DNA of 64,000 nt, taken from Bathymodiolus brooksi (Eukaryota > Mollusca > Bivalvia > Mytilida > Modiolidae). How positions within the stretch are numbered: position 1 is the stretch's first letter; each line of letters starts with the position of its first letter. Shown here in pieces: positions 22,101 to 32,518 of the stretch. Made by a program: the position numbers and the translations under genes. Below the pieces are notes generated by a model. The model saw only the letters and a program-made list of their open reading frames with translations. It did not search any database and was not told where the DNA came from. The stretch is from NCBI GenBank assembly GCA_963680875.1, contig OY804577.1:101939906-102003905 (forward strand), read 5' to 3'.

Positions 22101-25100
22101 TAACTGTAACTCAAATATTAACTGCTAAAATAATGATGAAGTTTTGGTTTTCATTTTATGTCCTGAATGCTGCCATCAAGATAGATTTCAATTTATGTTT
22201 AGCAGACAACTCTGTGGGAATTTTTTTAACATGAGAAACACGATGGGTGTCACTACTGCTCAACCTTCTGGAGCATCTGAGTACAGCCCTGGATTGTTAA
22301 GGGGGTTCCAGTTGCTCTATCTGTAGTCTGTGTAGTATTTTGTTGATCATTGTTTGTCTGTTTGGCCATTGTATTGTCTGTCCTTTGATTTAGGGCTTTT
22401 TATTGGGCCTTTAATATCTTCAAACTTTTCGTGGTTACTTCAGCATTGTAGTCTACAGCTACCTACACCCAATGGACGATTCTAAATTTGCCCAAATACT
22501 TTCAATTTAGTATATATATATATATATATATATTAATACTAAATATCACAAAATAGTTGTGAGTTGTAACAGAAGATCTATTCCAAATAAAAAGATAATA
22601 TTGTAAACATTATATAGGCAGTCTATGAAATTAGCACAGATCCTCCAGCCCACAGCCAGTAAAAATCAGTTTGCACCTGTAAATTTTCATGATTTTTGTG
22701 AAACAATCTTAACCAAAATGACCTGTGCATTCCAAGTCTTAAATTTGAAGACTGTGTAGGTAATTGTTTGTAATAACAGTATACTAGCTAGTATCCAATT
22801 TAGGGAATCTATCCTTTTATATAAACAGTGGCTATGATGTATAATAAAAAGATGTCTATCAACGTAATGTTAATTTTTATCTGATTTTCTTGTAGTCTGG
22901 TCTGACAGAAGCTGTACGTAAAAGTGATGTCGCCCTCAAACAAGCAGAAAACAAAATGTTAAACTTTATCAAAGAGCACACATCAGAAAGAACAGCCTTA
23001 CTGGCGGGAAACTCAATCCATGTAGACAGAATGTTTCTCAACAAATACATGCCAAACTTTTTAAATCATTTACACTACAGAATCCTTGACGTCAGTACAG
23101 TAAAGGAACTTTGTCGGTAAGTAGGTTAATAAACTAATTTATATAATATCTTCAGCATGTCAAATTTGGCAACATTCACTGATCAAATGAAATAATATTG
23201 GTCATTGACATTAAATCTGAGAATAACTTCTAATTTGGAAACATTTATTTGAAGTCATGTTGGGATCTCCTTATATAATTACAAGACAGGGATACCATAC
23301 AAGACTTGAACCTAATAGATAATTTCCCTAGCAGTCCTCATGATGAGCACCGGTTTTCTGGCCCAAGACCAGTAAAACTTTGTTCGGGCCAGTAAATTTT
23401 TCAGTTTTTATATAGAACTAGCTAAAAATGAATTAAAGAATTTGATTCGGACCAGTAAATTCAAATTTTCATGTCGAGGACTGGCCTAGAAATCTTCAAT
23501 CAGTTACTTTGGCAGCTGTTTTCACATTGTTTATAGAAGTAGTAAAGCTAGTTATATTTATCTCTGTTAGTTTGAAATATTTGAATTGTTATAAATATAA
23601 TTTTCTGCTATTTGCAGGCATTGGTATCCAGAAGAAATAAAAAAGGCACCACAGAAAAAGATATCACACAGGTATTGAATACATAATTGGCTAAGGAATT
23701 GTTACTTCTCTCCATCTCTACCATTTGTGTTGTCATGGAGACCTGATAATCCTTGGAATTCTGTGATTTCATATGCATTGCTCAATAGTCTATAAATTAA
23801 TTAAGAAAAGTAGAGGCAATAAACGTTTGAGAATACCGAAGGGGCAATCAAAAATAGACAATTCAGAGAAACTGGCAACATAAGGTACACAAGACGAAGA
23901 AAAACAAAAACACACCACTACAAACAAACAAACACATATAAATTAATTTTAGTCACATGTCATTTTATACGTGTTTTGATTGGTTTAAAGAGTTGAGATT
24001 ATTTTCATATGTACTGAATCTGAAAATAGACGTCGTTCTCAAGGTGTTGCATGCTACTGTCAACAGGCGATTTTCTTTAAATGAGGCACCTTTGGGGTTA
24101 TTTAAATTTATTTCCGATTATTTGCCTTATTTTGAAAAAATAAATATATTTTTCAATATCATAACAAAAAAAGTTTGAATTAATTTATAAGGTTTGACCG
24201 AAATTATTTGTTTGGTTGATTCGAAACGCACCCTTGCGTAACCCGCTATTCAGGTTACACGGTGTGTACAACCTGATTGAGGTTATTTCTTCATGAACCG
24301 AACAAAAATTGCGATCCATCCTTAAATAATGTATGAGGTACAGTAAATCTACAGGTATGATAATCTAAATCATGGTGACAGTATTGTGTAAATTATCTTA
24401 TAAATACTGTCATAATTGTGTTACATGAAAGATAAAGAAACAATGATTTCACAAAGGTTATACGTCAGAATATGTATATTTTTAACGTCGGTGACTTGTA
24501 GCAGAATACAGCTATATATTTTTCTTACACATTTATTTAGCTGTTAAATGCAGAATAAAATGAAATCTTAAATTACAATCTTAATATTCTTATGATTGAC
24601 AAAGCCATTTATTTTGACATTTTTTTTAATTATTAAAAAAAGTTAAGGATGTAAATGAACCTGAGAGAATAGTTAAAAAATTTTGCATAGACACAAATTT
24701 AAGTGGAGGAACAGCACTTTTGTTGGTGTACCACATTTGTTACCAAGCCTTGGTCCTGAAATTTGGAAAGCTGAGAGTACCATAGTAAGATTTTAATTTG
24801 TTATACATTTTGTACTTCAAATTTTACATGGTTTTGTGGTGTTGTATTGATGGTTTGGCTTGTGTTTAATGCCACTTTCAACAAAATTTTAGTTATCATA
24901 TCGTGACGGTCAGTTTTATTGATGGACGAAACAGGAGTCCCCGCAGAAAACCACTGACCTGTCGTAAGTCACTGACAAACTTTATCACATGTTGTATCCA
25001 GTACACCTTGCCATGAACAGGGTTCAAACTCACAACTTTAGTGGTGATAGACCTTGATTGCACAGGTAGTTGTAAATCCAACTACCATACGATCATGACA

Positions 25101-25832
25101 ACTACGGCCCATGTTGCATTGAATTTATTGTTATAGAGAATATATTTAATATATTGATTGATTGGTATTTAATGGTAACTTGAGCAATATTTCAGCTATA
25201 CCGTAGTGTGTATTTAATATAATTACACCTTATACAAGAATCCTGGATTTTGATTGGTTAATAGCCTGTGTATATTACATGTATTTTCATACTTAGGATT
25301 AATTTCGTTCATATTTACCGATGCCGGGGTATTTGCATGAGGATTTAACTTTTTTTTTCCCTCTGCCGTGGTATTGGCGAAAACGTATTTCACTTTTTTG
25401 CCCTCGCGTGCCTCAAACGGCAAAATTCATTCGGAAAATTTCTTCACCTTTATACGTAAGGTAATGTGATTAATCAAATTTGAAACTCGGAAGTATTCCG
25501 AGGTAAGCGTAAAACAGAAAAAAATGTCAGACAACAACAGAATATTCCTGAAAACGACAAACAAAAGGTATTATTTATTTAGCCAGTGTTCTAAATAATA
25601 TTTGGTGTAATTAAACAGATATATCCTATTGGGAGGGGTATTTGCAAAAAATACCAGTCTTGAGACTAAATTTCGTCTCTCGACTGGTGTTTTTCGCAAA
25701 TACCCCTCCCAAACATGATATATCTGTTCATAATATACAGTCATGTTGTTTTTTTTCCTTTACAGAGCCCTTGATGATATAAAACAGAGCATACAGGAAT
25801 TAAAGTTCTATAAAGGAGCTATATTTAAATAA
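13161..25832 (+). CDS. REXO2: Oligoribonuclease / small-fragment nuclease, 6 exons
   Basis: A 3'-to-5' exoribonuclease that degrades very short RNAs (nanoRNAs), mainly in mitochondria. Exons by GT..AG and phase: 13161-13295, 20749-20832, 21704-21781, 22896-23116, 23618-23671, 25766-25832; together 639 nt, 212 codons plus TAA. All DEDDh residues are present: D43 and E45 (FVWVDLE, exon 1), D143 (LAGNSIHVD), H190 and D195 (SHRALDD). [12 protein letters not shown] and WYPEE are family hallmarks. The ATG at 13161 follows an in-frame TGA and gives an Arg-rich, acid-free leader ([14 protein letters not shown]), a likely mitochondrial presequence. A second in-frame ATG at 13203 would give a non-mitochondrial form, as in vertebrate REXO2. 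The C-terminus stops right after the last helix (AIFK), without the Lys-rich tail of vertebrates. Intron 1 (7.5 kb) is full of transposons. Confidence 0.93.
13419..14467. mobile_element. hAT-like foldback element, 1,049 bp near-perfect palindrome
   Basis: The element begins CACAGGGGTTAGGTGCGTCC and ends with the inverse, flanked by the 8-bp duplication TTTTATTC (13411-13418 and 14468-14475), which is the hAT signature. The two arms of roughly 500 bp are nearly identical inverted copies meeting at about 13960. The left arm has an internal duplication of GAGAGAGTTCTAACGGGC. It is non-coding, in REXO2 intron 1, about 120 bp after exon 1. Confidence 0.85.
14528..16600 (+). CDS. Penelope-like retroelement reverse transcriptase, no GIY-YIG endonuclease
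   Basis: An open frame of about 690 codons in the sense orientation within REXO2 intron 1. No ATG lies near the start and the frame opens just after a TGA at 14525, so the 5' end is missing or supplied by splicing. N-terminal third: a helical/linker region with [22 protein letters not shown] domain: [20 protein letters not shown] (the KLHK motif of Penelope-type RTs), [12 protein letters not shown] (first catalytic Asp), [24 protein letters not shown] (catalytic DD), then SFLDLYLEF. Canonical Penelope proteins carry a GIY-YIG endonuclease after the RT; here the frame ends shortly after the thumb, so the element is of an endonuclease-lacking type or is truncated. No internal stops, so it is recent or under constraint. 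Confidence 0.85.
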   Translation, partial: KSTLLINSISSDLFSPIDSYFLIYRLFKPVRSEPLHDNNRKFLHIPFANKGIDAINISNILNRKEVVKEIPPYFKNQSVPIVSYSYTNSIGRKIFNYKEALQDINIEEYLKNPLTCDCSHSPFQYNPSGHVITGDLNIIQHESLRKVISHGPKFREPQHINWKHNFKIIMDAVEDYARRWIKREVDQDPELESLSDWVRTIRSLVQGRIHKLKNCVNSRPKSVFKDQEAVKCLSSLHDKYVIVPADKASNNIVFVCKSYYFECLIKELGINSNTSSNTTYKPTSFDKDEILANHRSFMTSLNIPSGKKSEDLPYLYWIPKLHKTPYKERYIAGSSTCSTKELSIHLTKILSAVKEGQQIYCETVYSRSGINHMWILKNSKDLLDNLKSRSFSQVSSIKTFDFSTLYTTLPHDKLKTRLKETIHKAFSHRNYGSKFVVLGYNSTYFSNKIHKGKTCYSEEQVISMLEFLIDNIFVSFGGTLFQQVVRIPMGTNCAPLLADLFLYSYESEFLQKLVKDKKIHEARAFNFTYRYIDDVLSINNSRFAEFLPLIYPPELEVKETTDTASSASFLDLYLEFDDSGQLSTKIYDKRDDFNFKIINFPNMCSNIPASPAYGVYISQLIRYARGSSNYSDFLKRHLHLRNRLLDQGYKKIRLIRSLKKFIFRYQYLVEIYPVSAEKIISDAFSYSENV
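16601..16870 (+). mobile_element. 3' non-coding block of the Penelope-like element
   Basis: It contains GGAGGTTTGGCGCCTTAAAA and CAACCCACCATTTCTTTAG, then ACCAAGTCAGG. From memory this block recurs downstream of this RT family in marine invertebrate genomes. The exact 3' boundary of the insertion is not clear. Confidence 0.5.
16871..17518. other. REXO2 intron 1, no feature seen
   Basis: AT-rich intronic sequence without a repeat or ORF I can support. Confidence 0.45.
17528..19825. mobile_element. Mutator-like element with 9-bp TSD, in REXO2 intron 1
   Basis: It starts GGTATCAGGTTGATCCGGCC and ends GGGGCCGGAACGACCTGAAACC, imperfect inverted repeats made of GGCCCCAAGTCG-type subrepeats. The flanks carry an exact 9-bp direct repeat ATGTATATT (17519-17527 and 19826-19834), the length expected for Mutator-like transposition. 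The interior is occupied by a second, nested element. No transposase is present. Confidence 0.75.
17785..19422. mobile_element. Nested AGCTCACCTG-family element, short form
   Basis: It begins AGCTCACCTGACCCAAAGGG and ends CAGGTGAGC...GAGCCTCTAG. Inside are about five tandem modules of roughly 155 bp (18240-18960), each with GGAGTTATTGCCC and AACTATAAGAGATAGA, and a second internal copy of the left end at 18974. It is the same family as the 12-kb element at 49541-61606 but lacks the 312-bp array. Confidence 0.75.
19835..20748. other. REXO2 intron 1, 3' part
   Basis: Unique-looking AT-rich intron sequence up to the exon 2 acceptor (TTTTCAG at 20742-20748). No other feature. Confidence 0.5.
21781..21886 (+). 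repeat. 53-bp tandem duplication across the REXO2 exon 3 splice donor
   Basis: GGTAAGGTAACCAAATATTA at 21781 recurs 53 bp downstream (21834), together with the following ACTGGGGCC and CGTGATCGTATGG. The duplication copies the splice donor region and the head of the adjacent SINE. The first copy keeps the exon 3 donor (GAG/GTAAGG at 21781/21782). Confidence 0.75.
21857..22102 (+). repeat. tRNA-headed SINE, family S1
   Basis: Head GGCCGTCGTGATCGTATGG, B-box-like GAGTTCGAATCC (about 21930), middle TATGTGATAAAGTTTGTCA, 3' end GATATAACTGAAATATTG. The family has about nine copies here on both strands and lies in REXO2 intron 3. It resembles widespread molluscan V-/Meta-type SINEs, which I cannot verify. 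Confidence 0.7.
23818..23925 (+). repeat. Three-copy repeat S3 (CAGAGAAACTGGCAACA)
   Basis: Shares AATAAACGTTTGAGAATAC, CAGAGAAACTGGCAACA and GGTACACAAGACGAAGAAAA with 45737-45860 and, inverted, 44108-44228. Class unknown. Confidence 0.6.
24867..25112 (-). repeat. SINE family S1, minus orientation
   Basis: Reverse-oriented copy with CACTGACAAACTTTATCACA and CCAACTACCATACGATCATG, in REXO2 intron 5. Confidence 0.7.
25221..25740. mobile_element. Foldback element, copy in REXO2 intron 5
   Basis: Starts ATTACACCTTATACAAGAAT. The core hairpin 25616-25659 / 25682-25727 pairs GGGAGGGGTATTTGC with GCAAATACCCCTCCC. It is closely related to 42838-43322, with the same left end and the same GTATTATTTATTTAGCCAG stretch. 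It ends about 25 bp before exon 6, next to the splice branch/acceptor region. Confidence 0.75.
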
Positions 25833-26428
25833 GACGAACTTAAAGAATTTACTGTAGATATAATGTCAGGAAACATTTGTGATTCCTCACAGAGAAGATT
25901 TTTAACAGATAAATCCTATGCTGACTATATATAGATATACACATAGAATTGTAGGTAACACTGTTAAGACTATGAACTTGTTTCTGAATGTAGGGAATAT
26001 TGTATTAATTTTATGTTAAATGTAGCAATTCTTCTGTATTAGCTGGGTTTTTGTATTTACACTACATGTTTTCAGCTACAGGGGACCTGTAATCAAGGGA
26101 CCAGGGAAATGTGTCTGATTGTACAGAATGTCGGAATACTCGGGTTTTATTTCAGTTAACAGAAATACTTGGGGGACCATAAATTTATGTCGGATGTCAC
26201 AGGATGTCGGAAACCTCAAGTGTCGGATTGCACAAGTTCCACTGTATTTCCCATGCATACCTATTGTATTTCTTCTGTATTAGCTGGGGTTTTGTGCTTA
26301 CACTATACATTTTATCAATATTTTGCTATGGACTTGTTATTATGTTAATTCCTCTCCATGATATACATTTTTTTGTACTCCAAAACATGTTCACTGCAAT
26401 TATAAGTACCATATATAGACACATATAG

Positions 26429-29400
26429 TGCATAATTATATCAAACATGCACTCTCTCTAAAGAAAGGACTCTAGTTGTTGATGGTATAAACTGTATTAG
26501 ATATGTGGATCACACATAATTATATCAAACATGCACTCTCTCTAAAGAAAGGACTCTAGTTGTTGATGGTATAAACTGTATTAGATATGTGGATCACACA
26601 TAATTATATCAAACATGCACTCTCTCTAAAGAAAGGGCTCTAGTTGTTGATGGTATAAACTGTATTAGATATGTGGATCACACATAATTATATCAAACAT
26701 GCACTCTCTGTAAAGAAAGGACTCTAGTTGTTGATGGTATAAACTGTATTAGATATGTGGATCACACATAATTATATCAAACATGCACTCTCTCTAAAGA
26801 AAGGACTCTAGTTGTTGATGGTATAAACTGTATTAGATATGTGGATCACACACAATTATATCAAACATGCACTCTCTCTATAGAAAGGACTCTAGTTGTT
26901 GATGGTATAAACTGTATTAGATATGTGGATCACACATAATTATATCAAACATGCACTCTCTCTAAAGAAAGGACTCTAGTTGTTGATGGTATAAACTGTA
27001 TTAGGTATGTGGATCACACATAATTATATCAAACATGCACTCTCTCTAAAGAAAGGACTCTAGTTGTTGATCGTATAAACTGTATTAGATATGTGGATCA
27101 CACATAATTATATCAAACATGCACTCTCTCTAAAGAAAGGACTCTAGTTGTTGATGGTATAAACTGTATTAGATATGTGGATCACACATAATTATATCAA
27201 ACATGCACTCTCTCTAAAGAAAGGACTCTAGTTGTTGATGGTATAAACTGTATTAGATATGTGGATCACACATAATTATATCAAACATGCACTCTCTCTA
27301 CAGAAAGGACTCTAGTTGTTGATCGTATAAACTATTAGATATGTGGATCACACATAATTATATCAAACATGCACTCTCTCTAAAGAAAGGACTCTAGTTG
27401 TTGATGGTATAAACTGTATTAGATATGTGGATCACACATAATTATATCAAACATGCACTCTCTCTACAGAAAGGACTCTAGTTGTTGATCGTATAAACTG
27501 TATTAGATATGTGGATCACACATAATTATATCAAACATGCACTCTCTCTAAAGAAAGGACTCTAGTTGTTGATGGTATAAACTATTAGATATGTGGATCA
27601 CACATAATTATATCAAATATGCACTCTCTCTAAAGAAAGGACTCTAGTTGTTGATGGTATAAACTGTATTAGATATGTGGATCACACATAATTATATCAA
27701 ACATGCACTCTCTCTAAAGAAAGGACTCTAGTTGTTGATGGTATAAACTGTATTAGATATGTGGATCACACATAATTATATCAAACATGCACTCTCTCTA
27801 AAGAAAGGACTCTAGTTGTTGATGGTATAAACTGTATTAGATATGTGGATCACACATAATTATATCAAACATGCACTTTCTCTAAAGAAAGGACTTTAGT
27901 TGTTGATGGTATAAACTGTATTAGATATGTGGATCACACATAATTATATCAAACATGCACTCTCTGTAAAGAAAGGACTCTAGTTGTTGATGGTATAAAC
28001 TGTATTAGATATGTGGATCACACATAATTATATCAAACATGCACTCTCTCTAAAGAAAGGACTCTAGTTGTTGATGATATAAACTGTATTAGATATGTGG
28101 ATCACACATAATTATATCAAACATGCACTCTCTCTAAAGAAAGGACTCTAGTTGTTGATGGTATAAACTGTATTAGATATGTGGATCACACATAATTATA
28201 TCAAACATGCACTCTCTCTAAAGAAAGGACTCTAGTTGTTGATGATATAAACTGTATTAGATATGTGGATCACACATAATTATATCAAACATGCACTCTC
28301 TCTAAAGAAAGGACTCTAGTTGTTGATGGTATAAACTGTATTAGATATGTGGATCACACATAATTATATCAAACATGCACTCTCGCTAAAGAAAGGACTC
28401 TAGTTGTTGATGATATAAACTGTATTAGATATGTGGATCACACATAATTATATCAAACATGCACTCTCTGTAAAGAAAGGACTCTAGTTGTTGATGGTAT
28501 AAACTGTATTAGATATGTGGATCACACATAATTATATCAAACATGCACTCTCTCTAAAGAAAGGACTCTAGTTGTTGATGATATAAACTGTATTAGATAT
28601 GTGGATCACACATAATTATATCAAACATGCACTCTCTCTAAAGAAAGGACTCTAGTTGTTGATGGTATAAACTGTATTAGATATGTGGATCACACATAAT
28701 TATATCAAACATGCACTCTCTCTAAAGAAAGGACTCTAGTTGTTGATGATATAAACTGTATTAGATATGTGGATCACACATAATTATATCAAACATGCAC
28801 TCTCTCTAAAGAAAGGACTCTAGTTGTTGATGGTATAAACTGTATTAGATATGTGGATCACACATAATTATATCAAACATGCACTCTCTGTAAAGAAAGG
28901 ACTCTAGTTGTTGATGATATGAACTGTATTAGATATGTGGATCACACATAATTATATCAAACATGCACTCTCTCTAAAGAAAGGACTCTAGTTGTTGATG
29001 GTATAAACTGTATTAGATATGTGGATCACACATAATTATATCAAACATGCACTCTCTCTAAAGAAAGGACTCTAGTTGTTGATGATATAAACTGTATTAG
29101 ATATGTGGATCACACATAATTATATCAAACATGCACTCTCTCTAAAGAAAGGACTCTAGTTGTTGATGGTATAAACTGTATTAGATATGTGGATCACACA
29201 TAATTATATCAAACATGCACTCTCTGTAAAGAAAGGACTCTAGTTGTTGATGATATAAACTGTATTAGATATGTGGATCACACATAATTATATCAAACAT
29301 GCACTCTCTCTAAAGAAAGGACTCTAGTTGTTGATGGTATAAACTGTATTAGATATGTGGATCACACATAATTATATCAAACATGCACTCTCTCTAAAGA

Positions 29401-29704
29401 AAGGACTCTAGTTGTTGATGATATAAACTGTATTAGATATGTGGATCACACATAATTATATCAAACATGCACTCTCTCTAAAGAAAGGACTCTAGTTGTT
29501 GATGGTATAAACTGTATTAGATATGTGGATCACACATAATTATATCAAACATGCACTCTCTCTACAGAAAGGACTCTAGTTGTTGATGGTATAAACTATT
29601 AGATATGTGGATCACACATAATTATATCAAACATGCACTCTCTCTAAAGAAAGGACTCTAGTTGTTGATCGTATAAACTGTATTAGATATGTGGATCACA
29701 CATT
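26429..29704. repeat. 84-bp minisatellite, about 39 tandem copies
   Basis: A head-to-tail array with unit length 84 bp (for example CACACATAATTATATCAAAC recurs every 84 bases) and very low divergence. A few units lack GT in AAACTGTATTAG. From about 28060 to 29430 a GATGGTAT/GATGATAT variant alternates, giving a 168-bp dimer. It begins about 600 bp after the REXO2 stop codon. Coding potential: none seen. Confidence 0.95.
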
Positions 29705-30179
29705 TTTTTATCTGTCCAAAAAGGATGTATTATTCAAAGATAATTCTTCTGTATTACGCATCATTTGTTTAATTTCTTTTTGCCTTATACAAATACAATA
29801 TTTGTATGGGTATGCACAGGAACTTGATATTTTTAAAAATATATGTATGATAGTAGGGGAAAAAAAGGAAATTTTTGTGCTATTTCCCATGCATGAATAT
29901 GCTTTTTCTGCCCAACTCCTCTTTGTTTTCAAGTTAGAAGCTTTCTATTTTACAGGATATTTATACACAATCATGATTTTTATTTCTAGCCATTTGATGC
30001 TGGGTATCATATGTGTCTTACAAACACAGGAAATGAACCAGTAACAAAATCAGTGTTTTTACATGACCAAGTGCTTGTGCAGGAACATGGTTCAGTTTAG
30101 TTTAATTAGAAAGTACAAACGTGACTAAACATAAACTGTACATGAAAATTTATTGAAAGGTTCCTGCAGATATTGTCAT

Positions 30180-30690
30180 TTTTCTTGTGGATCAGAAATC
30201 CAAGATGGCCATCACTGCAGGACAAAAATTAACAAATAGTAATCTATATGTGAAAAATATTTAATTTATATTTATTTTTTCTGAAACCACTAACATTTGA
30301 AAGCAAAACTCATCTGGAATGCTCCTTGTATAGTCCTCAACATAGTGATGTTTTTTGTGTTATCGAAATTTCAAGATGGCTGCCACTGCAGGACAGTTTA
30401 GATTTGGAACCTTTTGTGAAATGAAAAAAAGTTTTTTCTCCAAAACTAGACTTGATTGGAACCAAAACTGTACTTGATAAATGATTAGATGACATGGTCT
30501 CTTATACAGTGTTTTCATTTTTTATTTGTGTTGATCGAAAATAAAAGATGGCCACTAACGCAGGATATTGTATAACATTAGGACCCTATGGGAATATAAG
30601 TAAACTTTTCTCTCTCTCAGAAACTACAAGCCTAATCATTGAATCCAACATGTGCATTTCAAGTGAGATATACAGTCTCAAGTGAGCCTC
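30180..30690. repeat. Degenerate AGCTCACCTG-family remnant
   Basis: Three diverged units about 170 bp apart with AAGATGGCC/CACTGCAGGA, ending AGTGAGCCTCTAG, the same terminus as the element at 17785-19422. A matching opposite end may be at 33847 (CTAGAGGATCATATAGACCTG). Confidence 0.45.
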
Positions 30691-31145
30691 TAGTGTAATA
30701 AAACTTCAGTCTTCTCTCAGTTGTATTTTTGATAATATAAAGTAGGAAATTGTGTTATCCAAGTCTGTTCATTTTCTAGTAAAGAACTCCAACTTGCCTA
30801 TTGTAATATCTGAGCATATTCTTTATTGTATAAATCTGTGTAGATTTTGTACTGTTATAACTGAGATAATTAATCAATAGTTTGTTACAAGTTTGTATAT
30901 TTTTTTTTGGATATTTTAAAATTTACAACACAATTTTATTATCAACTTGATCTTCTCCATGCATGCCATGTTCTTTTACTAAGAAATGATATGGATGTTA
31001 ATGAACATGAGAGATTATCCAATATTACACTTGGAAACAAATTAAAGGTAAAGGAACAGTGCTTTTATTGCTGTTCTACATTTCAGTCGCAGTAGGGTCT
31101 TTCAACAATGAGAATAACTTGTACTCTCAAATGTGTGTGAAAAAG

Positions 31146-32518
31146 CCTCTAGCCTGCAGTTGAGATGTATTCTTTACTTCCGTCTCAGTTGAGCTGTATT
31201 CTTTACTTCCGTCTCAGTTGAGCTGTATTCTTTACTTCCGTCTCAGTTGAGCTGTACTCGTTACTTCCGTCTCAGTTGAGCTGTATTCTTTACTTCCATC
31301 TCAGTTGAGCTGTATTCTTTACTTCCGTCTCAGTTGAGCTGTACTCTTTACTTCTGTCTCAGTTGAGCTGTATTCTTTACTTCCATCTCAGTTGAGCTGT
31401 ATTCTTGACTTCCGTCTCAGTTGAGCTGTACTCTTTACTTCCGTCTCAGTTGAGCTGTATTCTTTACTTCCGTCTCAGTTGAGCTGTATTCTTTACTTCC
31501 ATCTCAGTTGAGATGTATTCTTTACTTCCGTCTCAGTTGAGCTGTACTCTTTACTTCCGTCTCAGTTGAGCTGTATTCTTTACTTCCGTCTCAGTTGAGC
31601 TGTACTCTTTACTTCCGTCTCAGTTGAGATGTATTCTTTACTTCCGTCTCAGTTGAGCTGTACTCTTTACTTCCGTCTCAGTTGAGCTGTATTCTTTACT
31701 TCCGTCTCAGTTGAGCTGTATTCTTTACTTCCGTCTCAGTTGAGCTGTATTCTTTACTTCCGTCTCAGTTGAGCTGTATTCTTTACTTCCGTCTCAGTTG
31801 AGCTGTATTCTTCACTTCCGTCTCAGTTGAGCTGTATTCTTTACATCCGTCTCAGTTGAGCTGTATTCTTTACTTCCATCTCAGTTGAGCTGTATTCTTG
31901 ACTTCCGTCTCAGTTGAGCTGTACTCTTTACTTCTGTCTCAGTTGAGCTGTACTCGTTACTTCCGTCTCAGTTGAGCTGTATTCTTCACTTCCGTCTCAG
32001 TTGAGCTGTATTCTTTACATCCGTCTCAGTTGAGCTGTACTCTTTACTTCCGTCTCAGTTGAGCTGTATTCTTTACTTCCGTCTCAGTTGAGCTGTGTTC
32101 TTTACTTCCGTCTCAGTTGAGCTGTACTCTTTACTTCCGTCTCAGTTGAGCTGTATTCTTTACTTCCGTCTCAGTTGAGCTGTATTCTTTACTTCTGTCT
32201 CAGTTGAGCTGTACTCGTTACTTCCGTCTCAGTTGAGCTGTATTCTTTACTTCCGTCTCAGTTGAGATGTATTCTTTACTTCCGTCTCAGTTGAGCTGTA
32301 TTCTTGACTTCCGTCTCAGTTGAGATGTATTCTTTACTTCCGTCTCAGTTGAGCTGTATTCTTTACTTCCGTCTCAGTTGAGCTGTATTCTTTACTTCCG
32401 TCTCAGTTGAGCTGTATTCTTTACTTCCGTCTCAGTTGAGCTGTATTCTTTACTTCCGTCTCAGTTGAGCTGTATTCTTTACTTCCGTCTCAGTTGAGCT
32501 GTATTCTTTACTTCCGTC
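31146..32518. repeat. 29-bp minisatellite, about 47 tandem copies
   Basis: The unit contains TCAGTTGAGCTGTATTC followed by TTTACTTCCGTC, 29 bp in all. Point variants (GCTGTACTC, CCATC, GATGTATTC, CTCGTTAC) recur in clustered patterns, suggesting repeated unequal exchange. It is non-coding and lies between the two convergent genes. Confidence 0.95.

Noticed and set aside
26429..32518. CRISPR-like array
   Set aside because: The 84-bp and 29-bp repeats are directly contiguous without unique spacers, and the context is eukaryotic.
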